DNA of 64,000 bases from Saccopteryx bilineata (GCF_036850765.1 NC_089495.1:24644875-24708874), one strand, 5' to 3'. Shown: positions 21,895 to 33,880, counted from the first letter of the stretch. The notes: generated by a model from the sequence alone, not told the origin. Numbers and translations are program-made.

Positions 21895-22752
21895 CAGTTG
21901 TTCTCAAAGTGTGCTCCAGGGCACACTGGTGTTTCCTAGAAGATTTCCAGGTGTGCCCTATGGTATTCCAGAGAAATATGTGCCTGTTGGGAACCAAAAA
22001 ACCAACAGGGTTTTTGGAGTTTAGACTTTTGGGGGACAGAGGTATGGGGGAATTGACTGTAAACTGACAGTCTGCCCAACCCCCCACCTCACTTGCCTGA
22101 TTAGGTTACAAAAAGCTGTTAAAGCTGTGGTGCTGGATTGTTTACACTACCCCCCATTATCCCTGGAAAGACTGGAGGCAAGTTTCTTCTATCCTTTGTT
22201 TGGTATAAAGTTAAGATGATATGTATGGTAGGAGTTTTCTGCACTCAACACAGTTAAGAGTAAAAACAGAGGAATTCTTCAATGTATTGATGAGGAAATG
22301 AGAGTTTGCCTTTCAAATATATGCCCAAACATTGAAGAAATTGCTAGGACACATCAGGCTCATGTTTCTCATAAACACAAGAATGAAAAAACTTAACACA
22401 TTCGCTCTAGGATGTGCCGAATTTACTAAATTTTACTAAGAATGAATCTCTATATATAAAAAGATAACATTTTTGTCGCTTTTTTTATTTTTTAACCCCT
22501 CTTTTTTACAAATTCTAAAAAGCATAACTCAAAAGATGTAACATAAAAATGTTTTTAATGTCAGAATAAATTTAATTTTGTCATATTTATTTTGTTTAAT
22601 TATCATAAAAGCACACTTGGACTTTATATTATTTTCTTTAATATTTGACTTAATTTTTATAACATATTTCTCAGAAATTTGTATACAGTATGCCTACAAT
22701 TCTTTGTAGGATTTTAAATGCTCCCCAACTTCAAAAAGTTTGAGAACCACTG
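21895..22752 (+). mobile_element. hAT DNA transposon, internally deleted, 858 bp
   Basis: The termini are CAGTTGTTCTCAAAG on the left and, reversed, CAGTGGTTCTCAAAC on the right. The flanks are a perfect 8-bp duplication GTCTAGGG (21887-21894 and 22753-22760), the hAT hallmark. The interior keeps a transposase C-terminal tail and long AT-rich 3' sequence but is far shorter than an autonomous element. Orientation is set by the transposase remnant. Confidence 0.9.
22241..22396 (+). pseudogene. hAT transposase C-terminal remnant
   Basis: Fifty-one codons and a TAA stop lie in one frame without interruption. The central run DEEMRVCLSNICPNIEEIAR followed by THQAHVSH is the conserved C-terminal tail of hAT-Charlie/ZBED-type transposases, just after the dimerisation domain. 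The catalytic triad region is absent. An isolated fragment like this cannot mobilise anything. Confidence 0.8.
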
Positions 22753-22844
22753 GTCTAGGGTATATATTATGTAAGTGAGAAATAAAAAAGACAATTTTAG
22801 GAAAGAAATGCATCTCTCTCTTTTCCATCTCACCCTTTTTTCTC

Positions 22845-22918
22845 CCTCTGACTTTTCTTTCCTCTATTTTCCTCTTTCCCTCCCTCCCTCTATCCCTTTC
22901 TTCCTTCCTTCCCTTATG
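22845..22918. repeat. CT-rich low-complexity tract
   Basis: CCCTCCCT and TTCCTTCC type runs on the plus strand. The minus-strand peptide reading through it (Gly/Lys/Arg/Glu-rich) is low complexity. Confidence 0.75.
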
Positions 22919-22919
22919 A

Positions 22920-24090
22920 AGAAACTACGAACTAGGAAGTTTTCCTGACGGTTTATAATTTCAGAAACTGTATTACATCTCAGAACATTGTTCAGATTCA
23001 GACCCATCTGAAGCCTCATTCTAATATCATTACTCAAGATCTTCCAGTGATGTGTGTACATGTTGTTTTTAATAGTAAGAGAAAGGATTTGTACAGGCAT
23101 CTGTGGATTAGAATCAGTGGTGTGCTGATATATAACAACCAGTTATTTGATGGGAGGTAGGGAGAAACAGAGAGTAGGTGGGGCAAAACTTGATTTCTAG
23201 TGTTTTCCAGATTTTGTGGAGTAAATATTTCTATCATGACCAACTTTATTAAGACCATATAAAAATTATAAAGAAGATAGCAGTGATGGGAGCCTATGTG
23301 GTTTAACTAATACTCACTTATGACTTGAGACTTTGTGCACAATACCCTACTGTTGTCTCTTCCAAGAAATATTTTTCTTCTATTCCAAAGAGATAAGCAC
23401 TCATGTCATAATTTAGGAGAATTTTTTTAGTTTAATTACTCACGTCATTATTAATGCTATGGTTGAAATTAGATTTGTGAAAAGACCCAGGGATTCTGCA
23501 TTTATTATATCATCTCCTGTTGGTTTGAAAATAAGATGTTTATTTAGCTAATACGTTTTTTTGATTAAAAAATTGAAGTAGCAGGCTATTAAAAGTTTCT
23601 ATCAAGATGGTACAATGATAAACTAAAAATTTTCAAATTAAATAGTGGTAATTTCTTCCATCTGTTCATAACTATTGAAAAATAGGCTAAAACAAGTTTT
23701 CATTTTTTATGAATCTATTGCTCCAATGAATATTTTATAGATGTATACACATATATTAATTTTAAAAACATATATCAGCTAATGAATGTAGCTTTGCCAA
23801 TTCAAAAATTAAAAAATAAGATAAAAGAATCACACTTTGCCCAGGAGCTATGCCTGTTATAGGTGACTGGTTCTGCATTGAGCACCTTGGTATTTGATCC
23901 TTCCTCTCTAGGAAGAGACAAGTCTCTTTTCTGCCCTGCTTGCCATCAAACTCTCAGTCTCCGCATGATGACTACACATAGACACTAAAAGAATAATGTC
24001 TAAATGAATAAGTGAATTAATTTAAAAGACCAGATAACAAAATCAGGTTCATGCACTATTTTTATAATATTGTTTAATTTTAAGTCTAAT
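22920..24090. other. No feature recognised
   Basis: AT-rich unique sequence with no repeat, RNA gene or coding frame I can support. Confidence 0.45.
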
Positions 24091-24092
24091 AG

Positions 24093-24275
24093 TGGTTCTG
24101 GCCCGGTAGCTCCGTTGGTTAGAACATCCTCATGATGTGCTACCATTGTCGGTTCTATCCCTGGTCAGGGTACACACAAGAATCAACTGGTGAATTAATA
24201 AAGAAGTTGAACAACAAATTGACATTTCTCTCTCTCTCTGTCTTTCTTCCTCTTTCTAAAACAAAAAAAATTGAA
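24093..24275 (+). mobile_element. tRNA-derived SINE, short (Ves-like) type
   Basis: The head 'GGCCCGGTAGCTCCGTTGGT', the B-box region 'GTCGGTTCTATCCCTGGTCA', the 'ACACACAAGAATCAACTGGT' body and a CTCTCTCT-then-A-rich tail define a short bat tRNA-SINE, distinct from types A and B. The B box is mutated (GGTTCTATCCC), so the copy is probably silent. Confidence 0.75.
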
Positions 24276-24581
24276 AATTAATTCTTATTAAATAAGGTGC
24301 TTAGAAACTGGCTTTGCATGGAAGTGCTTTAAAATTTCTCAATAAGCAAAAAATATATTGAAGTAGTTCATCTTCAAATAAGCCTACCAGATATCTGCAT
24401 ACCTTCTAAAGTACATGAGCCAATCAGACTATAACAAAAGATAATAAAAGGATTCTATTTTTTAAATTACCTGTGTTGTTTCCCAAGGAACCCTCACCCC
24501 TGCTAATTCGTACACATGCTATTTATTCATTTATTCATTCATGCATGCATTTATTTAAGAAACATTTGTCATCCCAAGAGA

Positions 24582-24587
<6 letters not shown>

Positions 24588-24623
<36 letters not shown>

Positions 24624-24950
24624 TTTTACAGGGACAGAGATAGAGTCAGAGAGAGGGATAGATAGGGACAGACAGCCAGGAATGGAGAGAGATGAAAAGC
24701 ATCAATCATCAGTTTTTCATTGTGACACCTTAGTTGTTTATTGATTACTTTCTCATATGTGCCTTGACCATGGGCCTTCAGCAGACCAAGTAACCCCTTG
24801 CTCGAGGCAGCGACCTTGGGCTCAAGCTGGTGAGCTTTTTGCTCAAGCCAAATGAGCTTGCACTCAAGCTGGTGACCTTGGGGTCTCGAACCTGGGTCCT
24901 TCCGTATCCCAGTCTGACACTCTATCCACTGTGCCACCGCCTGGTCAGGT
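24588..24950 (-). mobile_element. tRNA-derived SINE, type A, antisense, full length
   Basis: The head ACCTGACCAGGCGGTGGCAC is at 24931-24950, followed by the 'GCTTGAGCAAAAAGCTCACC' body and 'CAAGGCACATATGAGAAAGT'. The tail appears as an (ATT)n microsatellite at 24590-24622. Identical flanks CCAAGAGATATTTA at 24574-24587 and 24951-24964 mark the insertion. A 103-codon minus-strand frame within it is SINE read-through. Confidence 0.93.
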
Positions 24951-24964
24951 CCAAGAGATATTTA

Positions 24965-25880
24965 AATAGTAGAAATACCACAGTGAGCAAGACATCTATA
25001 GGAGACCTTGTTGTAAAGAAGCTTACATTTAGGAGAGATTAAATTCATACATAACATACATATCAGCATTGATGAGTATTACGCAGACAAACAATATATT
25101 CTGATGTGACATAAGAAGGACTAGGTGACAATTTTAGATTGAGTGTTCAAGAAGGAAATGAATTTAAAGTCAGAGCTGAATAATAAGAAAGAACTACCCA
25201 TGCAAAAATGGGGAGAGAGGTAAAATATCAGAGATGGCAACCATCTAACATGATGACCCTAAGGCTGGCATGCCTTTCCTTTTGTTTCTTGAATAGGCCA
25301 CAGGTTGGAGGATAAGGAATGAGGAGAGGGCTAGTATAAGATGAGGTTGGAGAAGGAGACCGGGCCAGATCACGGGGCGTTAGTGATTGGCTAAGGAGTT
25401 TGCACTTAATTCTAAATGTAACAGAATGCATCAAAGAGCATTATGTTGAGCAGTAATTTGACTAGATTTAAATTTTTAAAATATCATCTAACTGCTGTGT
25501 GGAAAATGGATTATATGTGACAAGATTAGAAACCAGAAAGGAGACTAGTCCGAAGACAGTTGCAGTTGTTCTGGTGTCGGGGGATGGTGACGTGATGTTG
25601 GGCAGTGGCAGTAGAGAGATGCCAAGGGAATCTTGAACTTGTTCCAGAGGCGGAGGAGACATGACTTGCTGATCAACTGCCTTTTGATATTGGAGCAGAG
25701 GAAATACAAAAATTAAATGGTAACTCCAAAATTTTCAGCCTGAGTAAATGAGTAGGTGGTGTTGGCATTTACTAAGATGGATGGGCAAGACTGAGCAAAG
25801 AGTAGATTTGGAAGGCAATATTACTAGTTCTCTTTTGTCCGTGTTCATATTTTGAGATGTCTATTAATAACCAGGTGGAA
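24965..25880 (-). mobile_element. L2 LINE 3' fragment, antisense
   Basis: Reading left to right this is the reverse complement of L2: 'CACAGTGAGCAAGACATCTA', 'GGGCCAGATCACGGGGCGTT', 'AAGGAGTTTGCACTTAATTC', 'TCTAACTGCTGTGTGGAAAA' and 'GAAGACAGTTGCAGTTGTTC'. It is long but non-coding. The type A SINE at 24588-24950 borders or interrupts its 3' end. Confidence 0.75.
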
Positions 25881-26025
25881 AGGCTAAATAGGCAGTTTGT
25901 TATACACGTCTTTAGCTCATGGGAGAAATTGGGAATGGAGATAAAATCTTGTGAGCCTGTAACATATAGATATTATTTGAAGCTAACAGTCTGCATGAGA
26001 TCACCTAGAGAGTACTTACAGATAG

Positions 26026-26416
26026 TGTCTTAGTCAGCTTGGGCTGCCATAACAACATACCAAAGGCTGGCTGGCTTAAATAACAAAAACTTATTCCTCA
26101 GTTTTGTAGACTGAAATTCCAATATCGAAATACTAGCAGTGTCAATGTTTCTGAGAACTTCCTGCTTGTGATTAGAAGACCATGTGAGGACACGAAAATG
26201 CTGTGTCCTCACATGGCTTTTCCCTGATGCATGGGGGGAGAGGAGGGAGGCAGCAAGCTTTCTAGACACTTTCCTAATAAGGGTGCTGATGCCATCAGGA
26301 GAACACCCATGACCTTATTGGAATCTAATTGCATCTCGAAGACCCCACCTTCAAACACCATCATTTTGGGAGTCAGGGCTCCAACATATGAATTTTGAGG
26401 GACACAGGTCATAACA
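26026..26416 (-). mobile_element. MaLR (MLT1/MST-like) solitary LTR, antisense
   Basis: The LTR runs from TGTCTTAGTCAGCTTGGGCT to ...CAGGTCATAACA, with TG...CA ends and a perfect 5-bp target duplication GATAG (26021-26025 and 26417-26421). Internal landmarks are 'GTGTCCTCACATGGCTTTTC', 'GACCCCACCTTCAAACACCA' and 'CAACATATGAATTTTGAGGG'. It is a solo LTR produced by recombination of an ERVL-MaLR element, with no internal genes. Confidence 0.9.
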
Positions 26417-26424
26417 GATAGGAC

Positions 26425-28325
26425 AGAGAAGGGAGCCAGGAGCACACTAACATTTACAGATGAACAGAGAGGGAAAAGCCAGCAGAAGACCTGAAAAGGA
26501 GCAAAAGTGAGCCCACGACAACCAAGGAGCAAAGGGTATGCCACGTGGCAGTGGCTGCTCAGATGTTTGAAGAGGGAGAAGCTTAAAAGAATCATTTAGG
26601 AGAGTGAGAAATCAAACTCAACTGAGAAAGGGGAGTGGTGAGGGCAGACAATTCTCTATGGGTCTTTTGCAGTTTTGCTCAATTTTGCCATCAGTGTTGC
26701 CGACTCCCTTGTTTCAAGACATTTTTTTCAAGGCTGTGTAGTAATGGCTCTGGGAGATAGAAAATTTCTCTCCAAAGCTGAGGGCAAGTCTGTTTGCTGT
26801 TTAGTACAGTAATGGAACTGTTGTGTTCTTGGCAAAAAGTCAGACAGGCTTACTGCCCAATATAAAATATTCAGGTTCCCTAAATTCATAGGTGGTCTTC
26901 TGTAGTGCAACCTACCTGCATGTGCAGATGTCACCTGGCCCTTTTCAGGTTGTTCTATGAGAACTGGAATTCAGAGAACCAGTACAAATGCCAACACTTT
27001 GACTACCACTGTTGCTATAAAGTAGACTCCAAAGTCTATGTCCCCTGTCAGCACCCGTGAAACAGTGACAAGTTAACTTTGCAAGTTGGTGAGGGGTAAT
27101 GTCTCAGATTCGTCTCGGTTCTTCAGAGGTGGTAGACAGTTTTGACTGTCCCCTTGAGATCTGGTTATGGGAGAGTATTTTTCTTTAGCAATACTCAGAG
27201 GCTCTGACACAGGTACCGGTAGATGCATTTATGTCTCAGGGAATTAATATGAGTGGCTTACTGCATAATCACGTAGCTCCTTTTGGATACTGAGTACCCC
27301 TCATTCCTGGGTCGTGAAGACCTAGGAAGAACAGTATTTGAGCACTGCCAGGGAAAAGTGCTGATAAGTGTGCCAGCATATTCATATATTTTCAAGAGGC
27401 ACTAACATGGTAAATAACTTAATCATTTGTCACAATCAAATTGTATATTTTTATGCTTAGGTTGACACCATTCATCATAAAGAATTGGTCCTTATATGAT
27501 ACCCTAGTATTTAATAGTATTTGACAAAGCCATAGACCATGAGCTACACTTAAATAATAATAATAATTAACACATCATGCATTTTCAGGGCATAGAAGAA
27601 GATAATTACATATTGCAGAGGCATGTAATCTATCTCTAGTTTGTTAGGTTGAAAATCAATAAATATGGTTCTTTTTTTTTTTTACATGAGTTCTAACATG
27701 CATTAGTTGAATTGAGGAAAGTTCCCTTACTATTTGGTTGCCAGTTTTTTTTTTGTATAATGTAAGAATATTATCCCTATAGAGCAGTTAAGCAGATATT
27801 TGTCTGTAAAGCAGTTTAGTGGAAATGATATTTCTTTGTGCATATTATCACTTACTTGCACATATAATGCACTGAGGGATTCCAGGTACTTGACAGCCTG
27901 TTTTATCTAAAGACAATTGTGCAGAAAGAGAGCCATGTACAAATCCAGTCTCTGGCTGTAGGTTCTAATTCCTCTCCTACACCTTCTCTTTCCATGGCCA
28001 CCCTGATGTACACAAGCATCCTCATCTCTCAAGTTCTGGTTGGCTGTCTCCATTTGGGTACCAGCAAAGTTGCTTTCCTTCCCTTGGAAAAGGCTATTTG
28101 CTGCTGCAGGCCAAGATGTATGTATTCTAGTCTGAATCCTCCCCCATTCCTAGATGTATATTCTGTATATAGTTATTTTTCCAGAAGCAGATCTTTATAT
28201 TAGGATTAATCTTTAGATTAAGATTAAAGTTTTCTTCAGTTTGCTGGATATCTAAAACATATCTTGTCTTTGCTAAGAGTTTTTTGATGTTGACGGATCT
28301 AGAAGTCAACAGTAGAGGCTTTTAA
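26425..28325. other. No gene or confident repeat
   Basis: No repeat family was recognised. A 128-codon minus-strand frame begins near 26595 and runs into the LTR, so it is not a gene. The remainder is AT-rich unique sequence. Confidence 0.4.
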
Positions 28326-28326
28326 T

Positions 28327-29090
28327 ATTGCAGATGAATGTCCAGTATCCTTGCTGGAGAGAGAGGAGGGGCAGAAACCCCCTTGAAAGCCCTCTTTTCT
28401 CCCAAGAGTTGCTTTTCTCTTTACATACTCAGCAATTACGCCTGACTTGGCAGAACCCACAGGAGCTACATAGCATCAGGTATAGTACAATAGTGAGCAG
28501 ATTTAAACTTTAAGGGCAATGTACCAATGGAGCAAATAGAATATATAATTGTTGAACTGAGGGCAGAATGTGCCTGCACTCCTTGTGAGGGTCCTCATTT
28601 AAAGCCAATGCCTAAGAAAGACAAACAACTAAAGCTCAGCATGGGGGGTCTCTTAAGGCAGGGAATACAAGTAAAGCATTTTTTTCATGAGATGCCAGTT
28701 TTAGGATTTCATGTCAATAACAATATGCCAACCAGAACACAGCTTTCGCCCTTCTCGGGGCCTGAACCGGGAACCATGGCTCTTTGGTATGCAGAATTCT
28801 GCCGGCTCAGAGCACAGGCAAGCTCAGAGGCCATGCGTGCTGGAAGGCTCACAACAGTTTTTAATTTAAGATGGTTGAAGCCAATTTTACTTTTCTTATT
28901 TCCTCCCTTAAAATTCAGCCAGGAACATTATTAAAAGAGACAAAGAGGGGAAAAAAGAATTTGTCTTTAGCACAGCATAAAAGATACCTTAATATTTTGA
29001 TCTTAAGTAACCACTCTGACCACATCTCCCCCATTTCTCACTCACCCAGTCTCCAGGCACACTCAAAGACTTGCATTTTCTAGAACATAG
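28327..29090 (+). other. Unclassified block with a 135-codon open frame (28527-28934)
   Basis: This is the longest open frame in the window that I cannot attribute to a repeat. It starts MEQIEYIIVELRAECACTPC. Composition is mixed, with Met/Pro/Lys patches and a hydrophobic C-terminal stretch (PILLFLFPPL), but no domain is recognisable. There is no upstream promoter, Kozak match or splice context. A degraded repeat or a chance frame is most likely. I do not claim a gene. Confidence 0.2.
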
Positions 29091-29560
29091 GTAACGCTCT
29101 CTCATAATTCTGTGTCTTAGTATAAAATGTTTTCTTTCTGTGTGATGAAATTGTATTTATCATTCAGGATCAAGTGTAAAGATTTAGGAGGAAAGTCCCA
29201 TCGACCCCGTCCCTCCCTTCCCACTCACCGGCCATGTTTTGGCTGTAGAATGAAAGCCCGGGTGAGACATCTGCTCAGGGCCCGGGCAGATGACAGAGAA
29301 TGGCACGGCAGAGAAAACTACACAGCAGTTTCTTCTTCTTCCGCAATCATAAAACAGAGATGAAGAGAAACCCATGTTGTACTTGACAAATCATAAACTA
29401 TCATGAAATAAAATGAGGTATTATTATGAGCCTTTGGCCTTCGACAAAGTAATAAATGTAAAAAAATAAATACCATTGCTACATACATGCAGATTGTAGA
29501 AATAAATGAGGCATGCTTTTTATAAAATGTAGAAGCCAGTAATAGTAGGTGTACATACCT
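29091..29560. other. No feature recognised; slightly GC-richer block at 29195-29310
   Basis: No repeat or coding region is recognised. The block at 29195-29310 has several CpGs but is far too short for a CpG island. Confidence 0.4.
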
Positions 29561-29561
29561 A

Positions 29562-29809
29562 TTGCTTACAAAAATTAGGGGATATTTCAAAATGAATATG
29601 AAGCGATAAAAAAGGAAGCATTTAATTTTTTTTATTAAACAAGAACATCAGAAAAGCAAACTACTGTACAAGTCAAAGAAAGTTGTTCGATTATGCAAAT
29701 GAGATGCAAAACTAACTTTTATTTCATTGGTGAAAATGCACTGTACAAAAGGCTGAAAGTACTGAAGCATCTGTACTTTGTTCCTTGACCCCCTAATTTT
29801 TGTGAGCAG

Positions 29810-29811
<2 letters not shown>
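29562..29811 (+). mobile_element. Tc1/mariner-type MITE, about 250 bp
   Basis: The left end is TTGCTTACAAAAATTAGGGG; the right end, reversed, is GCTGCTCACAAAAATTAGGG. A TA precedes the left end (29560-29561), while the right TA is mutated to CA. The internal block 'TTTCAAAATGAATATGAAGC' is shared, inverted, with the 78-bp element at 6934-7011. There is no transposase frame, so it is non-autonomous. Confidence 0.75.
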
Positions 29812-29846
<35 letters not shown>

Positions 29847-29850
29847 GTAT
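29812..29850. repeat. (TG)n microsatellite
   Basis: A near-perfect TG dinucleotide array ending GCGTGTGTATG, starting at the boundary of the mariner MITE. Likely polymorphic in length. Confidence 0.95.
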
Positions 29851-30520
29851 GCACATGGGGGGATTTGGGAAGTATACAAATGTGTACACTTAGCTTTAAA
29901 AAAGAAAGATTTGCAAATTTTAGAATGAGAATGCATATTTATGCCAGGTGAGTAATGCATGATAAACTCTTAGTGACAAGAATCATGTAGCTTACTTTTA
30001 GGGGTGTAAGTGTTTCTAAAAATAGTACTTAATTTACTCTAACTGAGATGATGTCTTAAGGTTTGCAACAGGATGCATTGCATTAAGGGCACTAGGGTTC
30101 GGCAGCTCTGAATTTCATGGCCATGAATGCAATAGGTTAGTAATGTTTCCTTCCCTGCATGGCACATTGACTCGCCTGATAAGTGAGTTAGCCAGGGACT
30201 ATGGCTACTGTTGTCAGGAAATACTCACTTGCTCTAGAAAGGCATGACTTGAAGACTACAATTCTGAAATCAGCCTCAACAGCAATGGAGGTCAGGGAAA
30301 TCCTTCATGTAGATGGATCTGTCATCCATACTGAGACGTCTGTTTAATGTCTGTGATATTGTCAGGCAGTGGTGTAATATCACTTGTTTTCTTCATGCAG
30401 AGACTCAACTCATCATACCTAAGGCCTATGATCATCTGAAGTTTTTCCTGCTTATTCAACTTATTTTTCCTGCTCTTAGAATATAAATCCTAGCTTTCAA
30501 GCAGGTATAATCTTCCTGTC
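29851..30520. other. No feature recognised
   Basis: Unique-looking sequence without repeats or coding frames I can support. Confidence 0.45.
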
Positions 30521-30524
30521 AGTC

Positions 30525-30910
30525 CGAAATTCTTTTCATTACTCATGTCATTCTCATCTGCAAATTCTCCCTCTTCCTTTCTAGCTAATCAAGTACTTCA
30601 GGGCACCACTGCAGCCCCATCTCCTGCACCTGCATTGACCTCCTCTGAGCATTTCATCCTCTCTTACTCTTTCTCTGAACTCAGAACTTATATTCTTATC
30701 CACACCTTTAGGCCCTTGATTTTACAGTCTCTCTTTCTCTTTACTTCCCTCCCTGACTCTTTTAATTATTTCATTCTGGTACTTGATCTTTGTGAGCACA
30801 TATTATTAATATCTTAAACTCTTTTCAAACAAGAAATATATCTTTTGCTTCTCTTTAATTTTTAAGAAACTTCACACAGGGGTAAAAAATATGTATCAAT
30901 GGATTGATTG
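30525..30910 (+). mobile_element. L2 LINE fragment (diverged)
   Basis: The C/T-rich body ('CATTTCATCCTCTCTTACTC') and the ending 'AAACAAGAAATATATCTTTT ... TCAATGGATTGATTGG' resemble a decayed L2 3' end. Divergence is high, so the call is tentative. A 90-codon plus frame in it is a by-product. Confidence 0.4.
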
Positions 30911-33085
30911 GTAAATACAGTAGGTAATATCCTACTCGAGAAGGTCAGTGGGACATTCTAGGACATGGTCAAGAAATGTGGTACCATGCCAGCGATAAAG
31001 TAGTAAGGGGAGAGAAAGTAATCACTGTATATATTGGAGGGATTTGGACTCAGTAGACTTTCCTCTAACTCTCTGGCATTGTCCGCATTAACTATGGAAA
31101 CGTCAACAGTAAGTCAGTTAATCTTATTCAATAAGATCTGCTAATATACTCAAGAGTTAACATTAAGTCATATTTCTTTTATTTTGTTTATTTATGAAGT
31201 GAAATTTTGACCAGGGAAGCCTTTTGTAATGACCCATTTTGATGGGAGTCATTTACCTACCCTATAGATGTGGTATTTGTCAAAAAAAATGAGATAGTTG
31301 CTTGAGTTTAGCCTATATATCCGTATGTGTATAGCCCCATGTGTCTACATATCCAAACTATTCATGACTTTTCCACTAAACACTGATTAACATTTGAAAA
31401 AATGACAACTGTCTCTTCTGGCTAAAGATCAGTATAAATATTCCATTTGCTCCTCAGAGACTTGTGCCAAAAGCTTGCCCACCTCAAGGTGTGAGGCCCT
31501 AAAAAATAAGAACCTTTTGTAACTCCAGCTAGCGCAACTCATGGCTTTTCCAGTTGGGAAACAAAGGATGGCTGCTTGGTTTCTGTGCTTAATATTCCCA
31601 ATGCTGAAAAATCTCTTCAGGGAAGTTCTCACTGCTGGAGTTTTGCTGGTAATCTTCAGCTCTGCGGGAGCTCTCTGGACTCTGTTGCCATTCCTGAAAG
31701 TGGCTGTCTTCTTCCATCAGTTTCCTGGGCAGGGGATCAAACCAGCTATTTAGATGTCTGTTTGTACTACAAGAAAACAAAATTTGATGTAGAAACTTAT
31801 AGACTTCCTCATTCTTAAAGCCCCAGGAGTCTCATCTTGCCTGACCTCAGGCATTTTTTGAATTGAGAAGAGGATGCATATCCAGTGTGTCTGTTTGACT
31901 AGCTCATCTGATCATATTGAGAGTCCTAACGGCCATTGCCTGAGGATGTAAAAGGGACTTCAATGTCTATGTATTGTCTTGCTTTTCTCATTATTTGCAG
32001 TCATGGGATATTGAGTTACTTGTTTATTCTTGTGGTGTGAGGGCTGGTAACATCACAGTCTTAATTCTTACATTTCCTAGGCTGTGCAATCTCCCTAAAA
32101 AGCCCATTCAGAGCACTAGTTTTTGAAAATAAATATTAGGCCCAACCATTTCTCCTTTCACGGGTCATTAACCTTCAGAGACTAGAAATAGGCCTAATCT
32201 ACAAGCGTCAGATTTCTAAACACATGTTTAATGAGGATAATTTTTCTTTTCTAACTGACAAATGCTAGCTACTGGTCTGGGGGAAAAATCTTTCTAGAAA
32301 ATTGAAAGAAGCCCAAGGAGTAGACACTATTGAGAACCACCTAGCAACTTTTTCCTTATCTAACAGTATTATAGCACAGAACAACCTTGTTATTTTATTG
32401 TACTTATAAAATTATTCACTAGGCCAATGAGATAATATGAGAATTTGGCCTCTGAGAAAAAAAAATCTTTGTAAAATAAGGCTAATAATACATGTACAAA
32501 TACAAAATTATATCAAGCACATGTTCATTTGTGGATCAGGTTTCTAAATGTGTATTTATTTGTCTTAGACTTCAAAAGAGTTCTATATATGTCTTAAGAA
32601 GAGCCTTTTTATGGTAAACATGAAACAAACCAAAGACATGTTATTCTCTTTATCATATCATTAAAAGCCACACTCAGAATTACCTTACTATCATATATGA
32701 TGTACGGACTTCAGATGTCAGTCAGTACCTGGAGTCTTTTGGTCTACCAGCCTCTAAGTAGTAAGCTCTGCCAGCTTTGGGACAATGGAAGCCATGTGAC
32801 ATACCTGCTACTGTCTCTGGTTGGGCAGCTCACAGACCCGATGGCCCATGTCTAGAGTCCAGGCTACTCTGGATGGCTTTTTTGGGAGAAAGTATTTCTT
32901 TGTTTTCAAAATGAGATGCCTCTGTGCTAAAGCTCCTGGAATTTTTGTACTAATCATAACACAGTATGTGAGTAAACCAAAGTCAATTAGGACTAAAACT
33001 CTCTCAGCACTGGATTATTCTGTATGTAAATAGCTTTTACTAATGCTAAAATAATGGAAGGATGCAAGAAATGCCCGTTCTCCCC
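30911..33085. other. No gene or confident repeat
   Basis: AT-rich unique sequence. Overlapping frames of 63-80 codons on both strands at 31429-31818 show no recognisable domain. Confidence 0.45.
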
Positions 33086-33089
33086 CAGA

Positions 33090-33215
33090 TTATAAAGTCT
33101 GTGGAGGCAGGGGCCATATTTGCCTGGTTAACTGTTATCCCCAGTGTTCCCTCTGTGCCTAGCACACATCAGGCTCTCAGTACTTCTTTGGGTTAAAGTG
33201 AATTACAGAAGTATG
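33090..33215 (+). mobile_element. L2 LINE 3' terminus
   Basis: 'CTGTGGAGGCAGGGGCCATA', 'CCCCAGTGTTCCCTCTGTGC' and 'CTAGCACACATCAGGCTCTC' match the L2 3' end (gggcagggacc...tgtctgtt...cccagcgcctagcacagtgcctggc). Confidence 0.75.
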
Positions 33216-33880
33216 AACTGAGTTCTACATCGAATACTGGACAAGCATTCTCGAAAGACTTTTCTGGGTCAACACATGAACAGGTAATGGAATGTAAAGA
33301 GTAGGGTGATCTCTTCACTGTGCTCATTACCTGATGCTTATACTCCACAACATTCCACCCATCACTGCAGTACTTTTCTCTCCTAAAGTCAGTAGGTCAC
33401 ACCCACTGAAAACACACACACACACACATTCATGCACGCATGCACATGCATGTGATCAAAATTCCGCTGGTTTTAGGCTCTTGGAGAGCAGTGGCAGTGT
33501 GTTGAGAATCGCTGTGTTGGTTCATTATCAGCATAGACATGATAACATTATATCACATCTTGCTCTAGAAGGCTCCTTTAGTCTGCAAGCCTCTCTGTCT
33601 GCCTGTCCTTCTTGTACATTTCTGTTTAGTGTCAGTTTCCCCTCCCAGGAGGCCATTATGTATTCTATGAGGAGCTAGAATGATGTGTCCAGTTAGAGCC
33701 TGCTAGGGAAGGACAGCCATAACAGGCCAATCTGCAATAGGGATGGGTGGCCCTTAATCATACTGAGGCATCTGGTGACTGAGAGAGACAGAGAGGCAAG
33801 GCTACAAGAGAACCAGGATCTGCTAGAAGCTTCTTCAGTCAAAACCAATGACAGTCATTTTGAATGACAATGTAGAAAAT
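33216..33880. other. No gene; short (CA)n at 33412-33428
   Basis: A short CA microsatellite is followed by CATGCACGCATGCACATGCA. No other feature is recognised. A 114-codon frame crossing the CA tract is low complexity at that point and not a gene. Confidence 0.45.

Noticed and set aside
26209..26595. 128-codon minus-strand frame
   Set aside because: It crosses the boundary of the MaLR LTR at 26416 and has no recognisable domain.
29221..29236. On the minus strand, ATGGCCG followed by GTGAGT, like a start codon next to a splice donor
   Set aside because: No promoter, upstream exon, CpG island or downstream acceptor/exon is visible. A short consensus like this is expected by chance.
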